The notes: generated by a model not told the origin, from the sequence alone. Shown: positions 1 to 8,310, counted from the first letter of the stretch. The stretch: 64,000 nucleotides of DNA from Streptomyces sp. LHD-70 (GCF_031157275.1 NZ_JAVIFW010000026.1:41237-105236); one strand, 5' to 3'. Translations and numbers: made by a program.

Positions 1-624
1 GGCGCCACCAGCCAGCAGATCATCGAGGTTCTCGCCCCCAACGGCCGTCTCAGCCGCAACGTTCACAACACCCGGCTGAACGAGCTGCGCCGCTGGCTCG
101 GTGCCTCCGCCGACGGCACCCGGCATCTCCCCCACGTCAACTCACAGCCCGACCGCAAGTACCGCCTCATGGGCGTCGAGTGTGACTGGCTGCAGTTCCA
201 GTGCCTGGTCTCCGACGGGCTAACCCAGCCCGGCCAGCAGGGGCAGCGGCTGCTGCACGACGCGCTCGCTCTGGTGGAGGGCCGGCCCTTCGCCGGGATC
301 CCACCCCACCGGTACACGTGGGCCGAGCCCCTCGTCCAGGACATGATCGCGGAGATCGTGGACGTCGCCGAGGAACTCGGCGAGCGATGCCTGGCCGACC
401 ATGACCCGCGCGGTGCCCTCTGGGCCGCGGCCCGAGGGCTCGGCGCCGCCCGGGAAGTCGAGAGCCTGTGGCGGATTCGCTTCCGCAGCCTCCACCTGCT
501 GGGCGAGAACGAGGAACTCCGCGCCGCGATCGCCGAACTGGAAACCTTGCTGATCGAGCTCGGCACGAGCATGCACGAGGAGACCGCGGAGACGCTCCGG
601 ATGCTGCAGGCCGCCCACCGCTGA
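1..624 (+). CDS. C-terminal part of a BTAD-type regulator (cut by window edge)
   Basis: The reading frame is open from the first base, so the gene begins outside the window. The visible 207 residues start with a winged-helix-like segment (NTRLNELRRWLG, then a VNSQPDRKYRL strand). An all-helical bacterial transcriptional activator domain follows (ERCLADHDPRGALWAAARGL and later helices). This order is typical of SARP/AfsR proteins and of the large LysM-BTAD membrane proteins on actinobacterial plasmids; the second is more likely given the DUF2637 neighbour, but the part that would decide lies outside. A perfect inverted repeat follows the TGA at once. Confidence 0.75.
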   Translation, partial: GATSQQIIEVLAPNGRLSRNVHNTRLNELRRWLGASADGTRHLPHVNSQPDRKYRLMGVECDWLQFQCLVSDGLTQPGQQGQRLLHDALALVEGRPFAGIPPHRYTWAEPLVQDMIAEIVDVAEELGERCLADHDPRGALWAAARGLGAAREVESLWRIRFRSLHLLGENEELRAAIAELETLLIELGTSMHEETAETLRMLQAAHR

Positions 625-664
625 GACCGATGGGTGGCCAACGGCCGTCGGCCACCCATCGGTC
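625..664 (+). terminator. Stem-loop directly after the BTAD gene
   Basis: A 15-bp perfect inverted repeat (arms 625-639 and 650-664, GACCGATGGGTGGCC) with a 10-base loop begins right after the stop codon. It has no T-tract, which is common for Streptomyces terminators. It also carries the CATCGG motif that recurs over the next 250 bases. Confidence 0.6.
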
Positions 665-1385
665 GGTGGCGATGAGCGATGGCCGGTCCGGTGCCGGGAT
701 GTTGCCGCCCATCGGCCTTCGGCCATCACCCATCGGTCAGGGGCCATCGCTCGGCGGCCGGTGGCCGATCGGTGGCCATCGGTCACCGGCCATGGCCGCA
801 CACGATCCCCCGGCCCATCGCTCTGCGTTGGCCGCCCGGATCGTCACCCGCCGTCCAACCGCAGCCAGCACGACGAGCGCGGTGACGCGGGCGGCGGTTG
901 GCGCGGCCCGCCATCGGCCATGGCCGCTCGTTCCCGGCGGCATCCGTCCACCACCCGGTCGTTGTCGTGCGTGCGGTAGTCCGGCGCGACTCCCCCAGGC
1001 GCTAACCCTCCTGCTCTGACCTTCGGGTTGAGACTCACCCAAGGGCTAACCCACCTGTGCTCAGCGGCTCGCACTCACCGTTGCAGGCCTCCGGTACGGG
1101 TGTTGGGGTTCAGCGGCGACCGCAGGGATCGAGCGAGTTCGGCGGCCGTTGTCATTCCGCTGAGGCCACTCCCCAGACCTGTTGAACGGGTGGGGGGAGG
1201 GCAGCCTCTACAGCGGCCGCGGACGGCGGTCGCCGGCGGGCGGTGGTCGTCGACGGCAGGTTGTTGGAGCCATCGGCGGTGTTGGACCCATCGCTCTACC
1301 ATTGGCCGAATAATTGATTTCTCAACTAATCGGCCACGGGTGGGCGCCCCTCCCCCGACGGGCCGTCGCCCGTCGGACGGCTCGG
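665..1385. other. Gene-free gap rich in CATCGG/CCGATG motifs
   Basis: I see no convincing gene here. The first 250 bases repeat short motifs related to GGCCATCGG and its complement (near 677, 710, 731, 778 and 912). The rest is GC-rich without an obvious promoter. It separates a rightward gene from the convergent DUF2637 gene. The repeats could be protein-binding sites or relics of simple-sequence expansion. Confidence 0.4.
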
Positions 1386-2774
1386 CTACGACGGGTCCGG
1401 CACCGACCGCAGCGGCCCGAATCGCGCCCGATCCTGTGCCTCGATCCAGGCCCGTGCCCTCGTCGCGCGGCGCCGCGCCGTACGCTCCGACAGCTGCAGC
1501 TTCCGGCCGATGGCCGCCCCGCTGAGCGACGGGTCGGCCTGCAGCAGGACCACCACCTCGCGGAGCTCCTCGTCCTCCGGCAGGTGCTCTGCGACCTCGT
1601 CGTGGTCGGGTTCGAGCGCGAGCTGCCCCTCCATCACCATCGCGGCCACAGCGGGCCTCGCGGCGTAGCCCCGGTCACCCACTCCCCCGTCGGGAGTACC
1701 GTGCTCCACCACAGCACCCCCCACGGCTCCGACCGTGAGCGGCCACGCCTCCATGCCGTCGAGCGATGCCAGCCTGGCCGCATCCAACTCCTCGCCGGAC
1801 ATCGGAGGCTGCTCGGCTCCTCCGGCGCCAGGCTCACCGGCCTGCGTGGCCGACTCCTGTGCTGGCACTTCGTCCTGGGCGAGCGCTCCCGCCGCGTCAG
1901 TAGCCGGCTCAACGTCGACGCCGGCGAAGTCCGCGGAACCATCCCCCGACACCGCCCCCGTCGCTGCTCCCCCGACGGGCTCCGATCCATGGCCCACCAC
2001 GGGCCCAGGCTCCAACTGGCGCTGTACCGAAACCTCCTGGACGGGTGCGGGCGGCAGGAGCGTCGGCTCGATCCCGGCGGCGGCGAGGCCTGCGGGCGCG
2101 GTGTCGGCGAGCGGTACGCCGTACTTCGCGAGGCGCAGCGGCATCAGCGATTCGACGGGGGCCTTGCGGCGCCAGTTGCGGCCGTAGCGGGAGCGCAGCC
2201 GGGCCTGGTAGACGAGGCGTTCCTGTTCGAGCTTGATGACCTGCTCGTACGAGCGCAGTTCCCAGAGCTTCATGCGGCGCCAGAGCAGGAAGGTGGGGCC
2301 GGGGGAGAGCAGCCAGCGGGTGAGGCGGACGCCTTCCATGTGCTTGTCGGCGGTGATGTCCGCGATCCGGCCGATCGCGTGCCGCGCGGCCTCGACCGCG
2401 ACCACGAAGAGGATCGGGATGACGGCGTGCATGCCGACACCGAGCGGATCGGGCCAGGCCGCGGCGCCGTTGAACGCGATGGTCGCCGCCGTCAGCAGCC
2501 ATGCCGTCTGCCGCAGGAGCGGGAACGGGATCCGGATCCAGGTCAGAAGCAGATCGAGCGCGAGCAGCACACAGATGCCCGCGTCGATGCCGATGGGGAA
2601 GACGTACGAGAAGTCGCCGAAGCCCTTCTTCAACGCCAGTTCACGCACGGCCGCGTAGGACCCCGCGAAGCCGATACCGGCGATGACCACCGCCCCGGCG
2701 ATCACGACACCGATGAGTATCCGGTGCGTGCGGCCCAGGGCTATCCCCTGTCGGCTGTTCGCCTTGCTCGGCAC
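1386..2774 (-). CDS. DUF2637 membrane protein with C-terminal helix-turn-helix
   Basis: 462 residues. The N-terminal half is the DUF2637 domain with four hydrophobic segments (about residues 20-45, 60-80, 90-110 and 115-135), the conserved FPIGIDAG stretch, and then WLLSPGPTFLLWRRMKLWE. The middle is acidic, Pro/Ala-rich linker. The last 60 residues (LSGAAIGRKLQLSERTARRR) look like a helix-turn-helix. The GTG start at 2774 has AGGAGAG six bases upstream. DUF2637 proteins are common on Streptomyces plasmids and have no established function. A close paralogue lies at 11606-13057, with the same membrane half but a different linker. Confidence 0.85.
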   Translation of the reverse strand: MPSKANSRQGIALGRTHRILIGVVIAGAVVIAGIGFAGSYAAVRELALKKGFGDFSYVFPIGIDAGICVLLALDLLLTWIRIPFPLLRQTAWLLTAATIAFNGAAAWPDPLGVGMHAVIPILFVVAVEAARHAIGRIADITADKHMEGVRLTRWLLSPGPTFLLWRRMKLWELRSYEQVIKLEQERLVYQARLRSRYGRNWRRKAPVESLMPLRLAKYGVPLADTAPAGLAAAGIEPTLLPPAPVQEVSVQRQLEPGPVVGHGSEPVGGAATGAVSGDGSADFAGVDVEPATDAAGALAQDEVPAQESATQAGEPGAGGAEQPPMSGEELDAARLASLDGMEAWPLTVGAVGGAVVEHGTPDGGVGDRGYAARPAVAAMVMEGQLALEPDHDEVAEHLPEDEELREVVVLLQADPSLSGAAIGRKLQLSERTARRRATRARAWIEAQDRARFGPLRSVPDPS

Positions 2775-3086
2775 TGCTGTCTCTCCTGTCTCACTTTAGG
2801 AGGACACCTTGCCACGTGAGGTGGAAGAGAACACGAGGAGGTAGGTCCAGGGTGAAGCTTGGACATGGCGGTGGCGACGTGGGCGGGCTGCTCCGGGCAT
2901 CTGCGGAGCGTAGGCCGATCGCGCCGCTGGAGCGGTGCGTACGCGGGTCGGCCACGTGTAGCCGAGGGGCCGAGAAGGCAGTTGGACGCCGGCGCGAGTT
3001 GTCTGCGTCCCCCAGGTCGAAGGTGCCGAGCGCGGTTGGCCTCAACGGGCTGATAGTCCAGCGCACTTGAGCCTCATCGCCGCATT

Positions 3087-3136
3087 CTGGGCTGTGGGCT
3101 CGACTCCCCAATTGGGGAGTCGAGCCCACAGCCCAG
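3087..3136. promoter_or_regulatory. 50-bp perfect palindrome, centromere-like site copy 1
   Basis: Reading outward from the centre at 3111/3112, 25 bases on each side are perfectly complementary. The core is GACTCCCCAATTGGGGAGTC (3102-3121), followed by a CAGCCCAGTTCTTGCAAGGGG box. The core recurs at 4891, 5351 and 7580. It lies 84 bases upstream of the first parA, so it may be a partition site, an autoregulatory operator, or both. The rest of the 2775-3220 gap shows nothing else recognisable. Confidence 0.7.
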
Positions 3137-3220
3137 TTCTTGCAAGGGGTGACGTGTGCCAGGATGCGGGTGCGTGGTCCATCCGGACTACGCGAGAGGC
3201 ATACATGAGGAGTCGTTCCG

Positions 3221-4153
3221 GTGCTGAGCGAAGTGGCGGCGGAGCTGGTAGAGCCCCCCGCGAATTCCACGGTGATCGCGACGGGCAAGGGCGGTGTCGG
3301 GAAGTCCACCGTCGCGGCGAACCACGCCGCTCGCCGTGCGGCGTTGGGGCTGCGGACCCTGTTCATCTGCGTGACGAGTCAGGACGACGACGACCTCGGC
3401 ATCAGCCGGTTCGGGCACGGAATTCGGCCTGACGGTCCTTCCGTTCTGGATGGACAAGGGCTGTACCGCGCACTGCACGACCGGACGCCGCTGCTCCCTG
3501 TGCGCGAGGTTCGGCCGAACCTCGACGTCGTGCCAGGCGGCGAAGTCGTCGGTGAACTGGTGCAGCTGATGACCATGCGCATGATGAGCGAAGGCATCAG
3601 CGTGGTGACATCGCTGGCCCGAGCCCTGCAGCCGATCGCCGTCTGGTACGACGAGATCGTCTTCGACAGTGCCCCGGAGAACGACGGCCTCGAGCAGCTC
3701 GCCCTGGCCGCTGCCCGGACGTTGGTGGTTCCGACGCGCTCGGACGACTCGTCGATAAAGGGCATGCAGCGCATCGCGCGAAACTACAAGTCCGTTCGCA
3801 CTCAGATCAACCCACATCTGCGGGTCGCAGGGGCCTTCTTGTACGGCTCCAACCCGAGTGCGACCTCGCTGCACCAGGAGGTTCGTGAGGACGTCCTGGA
3901 GGTCCTCGGGGAATCCACTCCTGTGCTGTCGACGGTCGTGGGCTACCGGGAGAAGCCTGCCCGCAATGCCCGCAAGAAGGGGCTGACGTTCAGCGAGTAC
4001 GCGGAGCTTCTTCCGACTTCGGCTCGGAGCTACGACGTCGCGGCCGGACGGGCCAAGGAGGCGGACGTGGTCCCGGACTCGATCCGTCCTCTGGCCAACG
4101 AGATGAACAGCCTCAGTGACGAAATTTCCGAGTTCTGCAGGAAGGCAGCCTGA
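3221..4153 (+). CDS. parA: ParA-family partition ATPase, locus 1
   Basis: 310 residues. A deviant Walker A motif KGGVGKST lies at residues 23-30. A Walker B-like stretch (YDEIVFDSAPEND) and the VVPTRSDDSSIKGM segment follow, as in ParA/MinD ATPases. No N-terminal DNA-binding domain precedes the P-loop, so this is a short (type Ib-like) ParA. The GTG at 3221 is chosen for GAGGAG eight bases upstream. The stop overlaps the ATG of the next gene (ATGA), suggesting translational coupling to its partner. A 50-bp palindrome lies just upstream. A second, divergent ParA is at 6375-7355. Confidence 0.85.
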   Translation: MLSEVAAELVEPPANSTVIATGKGGVGKSTVAANHAARRAALGLRTLFICVTSQDDDDLGISRFGHGIRPDGPSVLDGQGLYRALHDRTPLLPVREVRPNLDVVPGGEVVGELVQLMTMRMMSEGISVVTSLARALQPIAVWYDEIVFDSAPENDGLEQLALAAARTLVVPTRSDDSSIKGMQRIARNYKSVRTQINPHLRVAGAFLYGSNPSATSLHQEVREDVLEVLGESTPVLSTVVGYREKPARNARKKGLTFSEYAELLPTSARSYDVAAGRAKEADVVPDSIRPLANEMNSLSDEISEFCRKAA

Positions 4154-5139
4154 TGGGGGCATTCGACTTCGACCCGACATCCGCACCCGCGGCTGGTGGG
4201 GGCCTGCTGAACGGGCAGCTGCCCGGACTGCGCCAGGAGGCAACGGTCGTCGTAAAAGCACCGGTCGGCACCAGCCTGGATTCCATCCCAGCCCCCCGCC
4301 CTCCCGAAAGCAACGGGCCCCTCTCTCCTGAGGAGCAGAAGACGCTCGACGCCTGCAAAGCAGGCATGGACAACCTCCAGAACGCTTTCTGGGTGGCCGG
4401 GAAGAGCCTGGAAACCATGCGGGCCGGCGAACTGCACCGCGACGAGGGCGTGGCGAACTTCGCCGAGTACGTCTTCCAAAACTGGGAGGTCTCGGAGACA
4501 GTCGCCTACCGGCTGATGGACGAGTGGAGAGTCGGTGACGCCCTGGCCAAGCTGGGCTACCGTCCCCGCGAGGCTCAGGTCCGCGTGCTCACGGGCGTCA
4601 AGAATCAGGCCGGGGACGATGCCGCAGTAGCGGTGTACGACTCCGTGGCGCGTACCGGAAAGCGGGTGACCGCGAAGCTCCTGGGCGAGGTTGTCGAGAA
4701 GCTCCCGCCCCTCACCTCCGAGTCCTCTCCCGCAGCGATCGGCAAGCTTGTACGTGAGGCACTGCAGCCGCCTGCTCCTGATCGTGCTGAGTCCGAGATC
4801 CAGTCGGCCACCGCTCCCCCGGCGGGCGCGTCAGCTGACGGAACGGGCACCGAAGCCGTTCCGGACATCACTTCCTTGGGTCGCAATTCCGACTCCCCAA
4901 TTGGGGAGTCGGGCTCGCAGGCCAGTAATCCCAAGGGCTCGTCCTCCGCGGCAGCGGATCTGCAGCAGCTGAACGCCGCGCTCGCCGTGCTGAGCTCGGT
5001 AGAAACGAAGATCAGCAAGCCGCTCGTCCGGCGCGCGCTCGAGCACGATCCAGAGACAGCTCAGGTTGTCCTGAAGGAGATCTTCGATTCTCTGAATCGG
5101 ATCGAACGGACGCTGACCGTGCGGGGCGCGAAGGACTGA
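4153..5139 (+). CDS. Partition partner of ParA locus 1 (ParB-like by position)
   Basis: 328 residues, translationally coupled to parA. A proline-rich N-terminus is followed by a helical region (about residues 55-185) with a helix-turn-helix-like stretch around NWEVSETVAYRLMDEWRVGDALAKLG. A low-complexity linker and a conserved C-terminal helix (LVRRALEHDPETAQVVLKEIFDSLNRIERTL) complete it. I do not recognise a canonical ParB nuclease fold, so the role rests on context. The second copy of the palindromic site is inside the coding region (4891-4910, encoding DSPIGES). A decayed copy of the 3-prime end follows downstream. Confidence 0.6.
   Translation: MGAFDFDPTSAPAAGGGLLNGQLPGLRQEATVVVKAPVGTSLDSIPAPRPPESNGPLSPEEQKTLDACKAGMDNLQNAFWVAGKSLETMRAGELHRDEGVANFAEYVFQNWEVSETVAYRLMDEWRVGDALAKLGYRPREAQVRVLTGVKNQAGDDAAVAVYDSVARTGKRVTAKLLGEVVEKLPPLTSESSPAAIGKLVREALQPPAPDRAESEIQSATAPPAGASADGTGTEAVPDITSLGRNSDSPIGESGSQASNPKGSSSAAADLQQLNAALAVLSSVETKISKPLVRRALEHDPETAQVVLKEIFDSLNRIERTLTVRGAKD
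4891..4910. promoter_or_regulatory. Centromere-like palindrome copy 2, inside the coding region
   Basis: This is an exact GACTCCCCAATTGGGGAGTC core; the dyad extends to 24 bp (4889-4912). It is followed by the conserved GGCCAGTAATCCCAAGGG box. It is read in frame by the partition-partner gene. Confidence 0.65.
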
Positions 5140-5155
5140 ACTCCGCACGGACGTC

Positions 5156-5192
5156 AAGGAGGGGCCAGGACTCTGTGCTTGGCCCCTTCCTT
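5156..5192 (+). terminator. Terminator after the locus-1 partition gene
   Basis: AAGGAGGGGCCA (5156-5167) pairs with TGGCCCCTTCCTT (5180-5192) with a one-base bulge and a 12-base loop. The descending arm is T-rich, so this fits a rho-independent terminator 17 bases after the stop codon. Confidence 0.65.
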
Positions 5193-5329
5193 ATGTGCGG
5201 AGTTGCTCCCACCCTGGGCATCGCGACTGGCGGGAGGGACGGATACGGGCAGCAGGATCACCGAGACTCAGAAGCCTCCCAGGATCGGCGCATCGCCCTT
5301 TGAGAACGCCACCGCGCGGCTCGGAGGTG

Positions 5330-5595
5330 CAGTTCCTTACGCCAGATGTGGACTCCCCAATTGGGGAGTCGGGCCCACAGCCCAGTATTCCCAAGGGGCC
5401 TTCCCCTCCGAAGGACCTCCAGAAGCTGCTCTCAGCACTCGCCTTGCTGAGCTCGGTGGAACTCACATCATCAATCCGGGCGTGCGGCGCGCCCTCGAAC
5501 ATGAACCGGAGACGGTGCAGCGGGCAATGAGGAGATCGTCGATCCGCTGAACAGGATCGATCCGACGGTCGCCGTACGCGGGGTCAAGACCTGTT
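5330..5595 (+). pseudogene. Decayed tandem copy of the 3-prime end of the partition-partner gene
   Basis: Pieces in three frames match the C-terminus of the upstream gene in order. DSPIGESGPQPSIPKG and LSALALLSSVE are in one frame, NPGVRRALEHEPETVQ in another, and EEIVDPLNRIDPTVAVRGVK in the third. Frameshifts separate them and no start codon serves the whole. The palindromic core (5351-5370) is part of the duplicated unit, and a similar GGAGGGCCAGG-type terminator ends it. The simplest reading is a tandem duplication followed by decay, leaving an extra site copy. Confidence 0.75.
5351..5370. promoter_or_regulatory. Centromere-like palindrome copy 3
   Basis: The exact 20-bp core is followed by GGGCCCACAGCCCAGTATTC and CCAAGGGG, the same downstream box as the other copies. 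It lies between the two convergent par loci. Confidence 0.65.
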
Positions 5596-5614
5596 CCTGC
5601 GCAGCGAGTTCAGA

Positions 5615-5646
5615 AGGAGGGCCAGGCCAAGCGTCCTGGCCCTCCT
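5615..5646. terminator. Stem-loop between the convergent par loci
   Basis: AGGAGGGCCAGG (5615-5626) and CCTGGCCCTCCT (5635-5646) form a perfect 12-bp stem with an 8-base loop. It can serve transcripts from both sides, as it lies 13 bases beyond the stop of the leftward gene at 5659. Confidence 0.65.
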
Positions 5647-5658
5647 CGCATCGTCCGG

Positions 5659-6378
5659 TCAGCTGCGCCCGTTCCCTTTAGGGAGCTGAGGAAGGAACGC
5701 GTCCAGCACCGCGTCGAGGAAGTCGCTGCGATTCGGGAACCCGTACCAGGTACAGAAGGAGTCGTAGAGCGCGAGCTCCTGCCGTGAGGGGCGGAAGCTC
5801 TGCTGACGCGTGTGCTTGGTGCGGCCGAGTTCCGGTCGGCGCGCGGGCACGACGTCGAAAAGGCCGTCCTCGTCGTGGTCTTCCTCGTCCATCGTCGGCT
5901 GTTGCCGCTCCTGGACCTGCCGGAGGAGCTTGCTGAAGAGCTCTTCACGTCGGGCGTGCAGGAAGGCGCGTCGTACGACGACGGCGTTCGACGGTGTGGT
6001 GCCCGACGCCCGGCGCTTGAGCACCTGGTAGTGGTCGAAGCGCCGTTGCAGGCCGTCGCGAATCATGATCGTGCACTGTTGCGTATACCGGCCCGCCTCG
6101 CCCAGTTGCGGTGCTGGAGGCTCGCCCGCTCGTTTCGTCTGCCCCGCCTCCGTGGAAGTGAGGCGCGGTCCGGGACCAGCTGAGCGGCGTGGTTCTTGTG
6201 CGGGTTTCGGAGCCGCGGGAGTCGGGGTCGGCTCAGCAACTGACACCAGCACGGCCTCCGCTTGTGGCACGCGGGTGCCGAGGGCGCTGGCTGCGGCGGC
6301 CGCGAAGGCTCCGAGGGTGCCGTCATCCTCAGGGAGCCCACCATGAGGCGTGCTGTTCTGCTTGGTCGTCCTGGTCAT
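5659..6378 (-). CDS. Partition partner of ParA locus 2, candidate centromere-binding protein
   Basis: 239 residues, with its start overlapping the stop of the second parA (ATGA). Residues 1-95 are low-complexity, Ala/Pro-rich and probably disordered. Two short segments follow that could each form a strand-helix-helix unit: RYTQQCTIMIRDGLQRRFDHY near 97 and RQQSFRPSRQELALYDSFCTW near 190. A basic-acidic linker separates them. This would suit ribbon-helix-helix DNA binding, the usual partner of small ParA proteins, but that is inferred. It shares no visible similarity with the partner in locus 1. Confidence 0.55.
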   Translation of the reverse strand: MTRTTKQNSTPHGGLPEDDGTLGAFAAAAASALGTRVPQAEAVLVSVAEPTPTPAAPKPAQEPRRSAGPGPRLTSTEAGQTKRAGEPPAPQLGEAGRYTQQCTIMIRDGLQRRFDHYQVLKRRASGTTPSNAVVVRRAFLHARREELFSKLLRQVQERQQPTMDEEDHDEDGLFDVVPARRPELGRTKHTRQQSFRPSRQELALYDSFCTWYGFPNRSDFLDAVLDAFLPQLPKGNGRS

Positions 6379-7355
6379 GCGGCCCTTCCCTCTTGATCCT
6401 TCATGGCCCTCATGACCTGCATGACTTCGAGGGCCAGGGACTGGTAGTCGCCCGCAAGCTGACTCATGGAACGCTGAGCGGCCCGGTCGAGGTCCTTCGA
6501 GTTGCGGAGCTCCTGTGGGACTTTGCCCGCCTTGCGACAGGCCACCGCGGCTGATTCGACGTGGCGGATGGTCTGCTCGAAGACCGGGGCCGCGCCCAGC
6601 AGGTCGCCCTCCAGCTGTTCGCGGATCTCGCTCTGGATCCTCGTTGCCGAGCTGTTGGTGGCGAACACAGCGACACCGAGCAGCCGCAGGAGCGGGTTGA
6701 GTTCCGCTGCCGTCGCGAAGCGCTGGGCCACTGTGCGTAGGCCCTTGCGGCTGGACGGATCGCTCTTCGTTGGGATGAGGACGAGTTCGCCGCCGGTGAG
6801 AGCCTGGAGTTGAAGCGGCGCGTTGCCGGGGGCGACGTCGAGGATGATGACGTCGTACAGGTGCCGGACGCGTTCGATGGCGGCGGCGTAGAGCCCCATC
6901 CAGACCTGGCGATCGAAAGGACCTTCGAAGCGTCGGGCGACGCGGCGCTGGCAGTACAACTCCTCGACGACCTCTTCGAGGGCCAACCCTCCCGGCAGGA
7001 CGTGCAGGTTCGGGCGTGCTTCCCCGGTCGGGGTGAGCAGCTTCCCGTCGAGGATCGCGGCGGCCTGGGCTTCGCCGTTGTCGGCGAGTCCGAGCGCGGA
7101 CAGACCGAGGTCCTCAGCGTTGTTCCCCTGCTCGTCCAACTCGCCCAGCAAGACCTTCAGCCCGATCTGGGCGAGGGCAGCTGCGAGAGCCGCTGCGAGG
7201 CTCGACTTTCCAACGCCGCCCTTGCCGTTGATGACGACGATGACCTTGCGGTCGATCGCGTTGTCCTGGACGAGGCTCAGACGGCGGAGAAGCGCGCCCT
7301 TCACCGCGTCTAGGTCGACGAGGTTGAGCTGGCTCACGTCCAGACGCACGGACAT
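6375..7355 (-). CDS. parA: ParA-family partition ATPase, locus 2
   Basis: 326 residues from the ATG at 7355; an in-frame ATG at 7379 is an alternative. The deviant Walker A motif is KGGVGKSS at residues 45-52. YDVIILDVAPGN and LVLIPTKSDPSSRKGLRT follow, aligning with the Walker B and switch regions of locus 1. GGGAAG sits four bases before the ATG. It is clearly homologous to, but diverged from, the ParA at 3221. It runs in the opposite direction and has an unrelated partner. A copy of the palindromic site lies 225 bases upstream, mirroring locus 1. Confidence 0.85.
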   Translation of the reverse strand: MSVRLDVSQLNLVDLDAVKGALLRRLSLVQDNAIDRKVIVVINGKGGVGKSSLAAALAAALAQIGLKVLLGELDEQGNNAEDLGLSALGLADNGEAQAAAILDGKLLTPTGEARPNLHVLPGGLALEEVVEELYCQRRVARRFEGPFDRQVWMGLYAAAIERVRHLYDVIILDVAPGNAPLQLQALTGGELVLIPTKSDPSSRKGLRTVAQRFATAAELNPLLRLLGVAVFATNSSATRIQSEIREQLEGDLLGAAPVFEQTIRHVESAAVACRKAGKVPQELRNSKDLDRAAQRSMSQLAGDYQSLALEVMQVMRAMKDQEGRAA

Positions 7356-7688
7356 CACTTCCCGCCATGTTGAAGGCATCTCGTGAAGCCAGACATTAAG
7401 AATGATCAGATGCGTGACACGGGTGGCGCGCGGATGCGTGCTCCGCAGTCGCCCTGTTGGAGCAGTCGGTCTCCTGTGGAACGCCGGACCGCTGCAGGCA
7501 GCCCGATGCCCGACTTTGGGCACGCCATATAGGACGCCGACTAGCACCGTGGCTGGCACGACGAGGAACGGCACAGCCGGACTCCCCAATTGGGGAGTCG
7601 AGGCGATAGCCCAGTTCTCCCAAGGGGTCTCCCCGCGCTTGGGGATGGTTCGTTGGCCCGCGCGCTTTGGCAGCGGGAAACACAAAAG
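7356..7688. other. Leader region of par locus 2, no gene seen
   Basis: No reading frame with a credible start is visible. The region holds the fourth palindromic site and presumably the promoter of the leftward parA operon. No clear -35/-10 pair could be chosen. Confidence 0.4.
7580..7599. promoter_or_regulatory. Centromere-like palindrome copy 4
   Basis: The exact 20-bp core is followed by GAGGCGATAGCCCAGTTCTC and CCAAGGGG. All four copies have this downstream box on the same side, so they are direct repeats of a two-part site even though the two par operons face each other. Confidence 0.65.
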
Positions 7689-7728
7689 GGGCCTGCTCCT
7701 CCGGAACGCGGTCCGGAGGAGCAGGCCC
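7689..7728 (-). terminator. Strong terminator for the leftward cluster
   Basis: GGGCCTGCTCCTCCGGA (7689-7705) and its exact complement (7712-7728) form a 17-bp stem with a 6-base loop. On the minus strand it is followed by a C/T run (complement of AAAA at 7684-7687). It would stop transcription coming from the RelE-like gene at 7977 before the par region. Confidence 0.8.
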
Positions 7729-7976
7729 TCGAGGTACCCGACGAGTTAGCTGACGCGGTTGCTGCCCGACGCTGCAAGGCCCGTGAGCAACTTACGAGGC
7801 TGGTCGAAAGCGAGCGTGGTGACGGCGGCGGGTCACCACGGGGGCTCAGAGTTGTCATGGGCCGGGTCGGCGGAGCTCTGGCTGCGGATCTGCAACCGCT
7901 CGTCACAGACGACCGGGGCGGCCGGCGAACGGACATGTGGGTCTCCGTACGGCGGCCCGCCTCTGTGTGTGGTGGG

Positions 7977-8258
7977 CTAGTTGGCGTGTCCGGCGCCGCC
8001 TCCGTATGCGCTGCGGCGGTAGTCGATGGTGATGACGTGGACAGTGTCGCCGGCGGGTTCGTAGAGGATGCGGAGCTTTCCGACGCAGGCGCGGTACTGG
8101 CCGCGTCGGTTGCCGGTGAGGCGGCGGGTACCGGTGATCTGATCTCCGGCGCGGAGTCGTTCGAGAGTAGCGCGCACGCGGACGGCCTGGCGGCGGTCGC
8201 CGCGACGGAGGCGATGAAGGAAGCGCTGGGATCCGGTGGAGAGGGCGAGCGTGGGCAT
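7977..8258 (-). CDS. RelE/ParE-like toxin
   Basis: 93 residues from the ATG at 8258, which has TTGGAGAA upstream; a longer start at 8300 is possible. The C-terminal half (GQYRACVGKLRILYEP, then VHVITIDYRRSAY) matches the RelE/ParE pattern in which basic residues line an mRNA- or gyrase-directed surface. Such proteins normally pair with an antitoxin. The upstream neighbour is instead a small zinc-ribbon membrane protein, so the partner may be elsewhere; a Phd-like protein lies at 15396. Confidence 0.65.
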   Translation of the reverse strand: MPTLALSTGSQRFLHRLRRGDRRQAVRVRATLERLRAGDQITGTRRLTGNRRGQYRACVGKLRILYEPAGDTVHVITIDYRRSAYGGGAGHAN

Positions 8259-8310
8259 GCGGTTCTCCAAGGGTTGACGGATAAGACCGCCGAACCTCAC
8301 CGCGCGCCGG

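Noticed and set aside
1314..2819. Long rightward reading frame (about 500 codons)
   Set aside because: It lies opposite the DUF2637 gene, has Arg/Pro/His-rich sequence without domains and no ribosome site; it is a GC-rich antisense shadow.
2806..2841. Eleven-codon frame after a strong AGGAGG
   Set aside because: Too short to judge; it may be a remnant or chance purine run.
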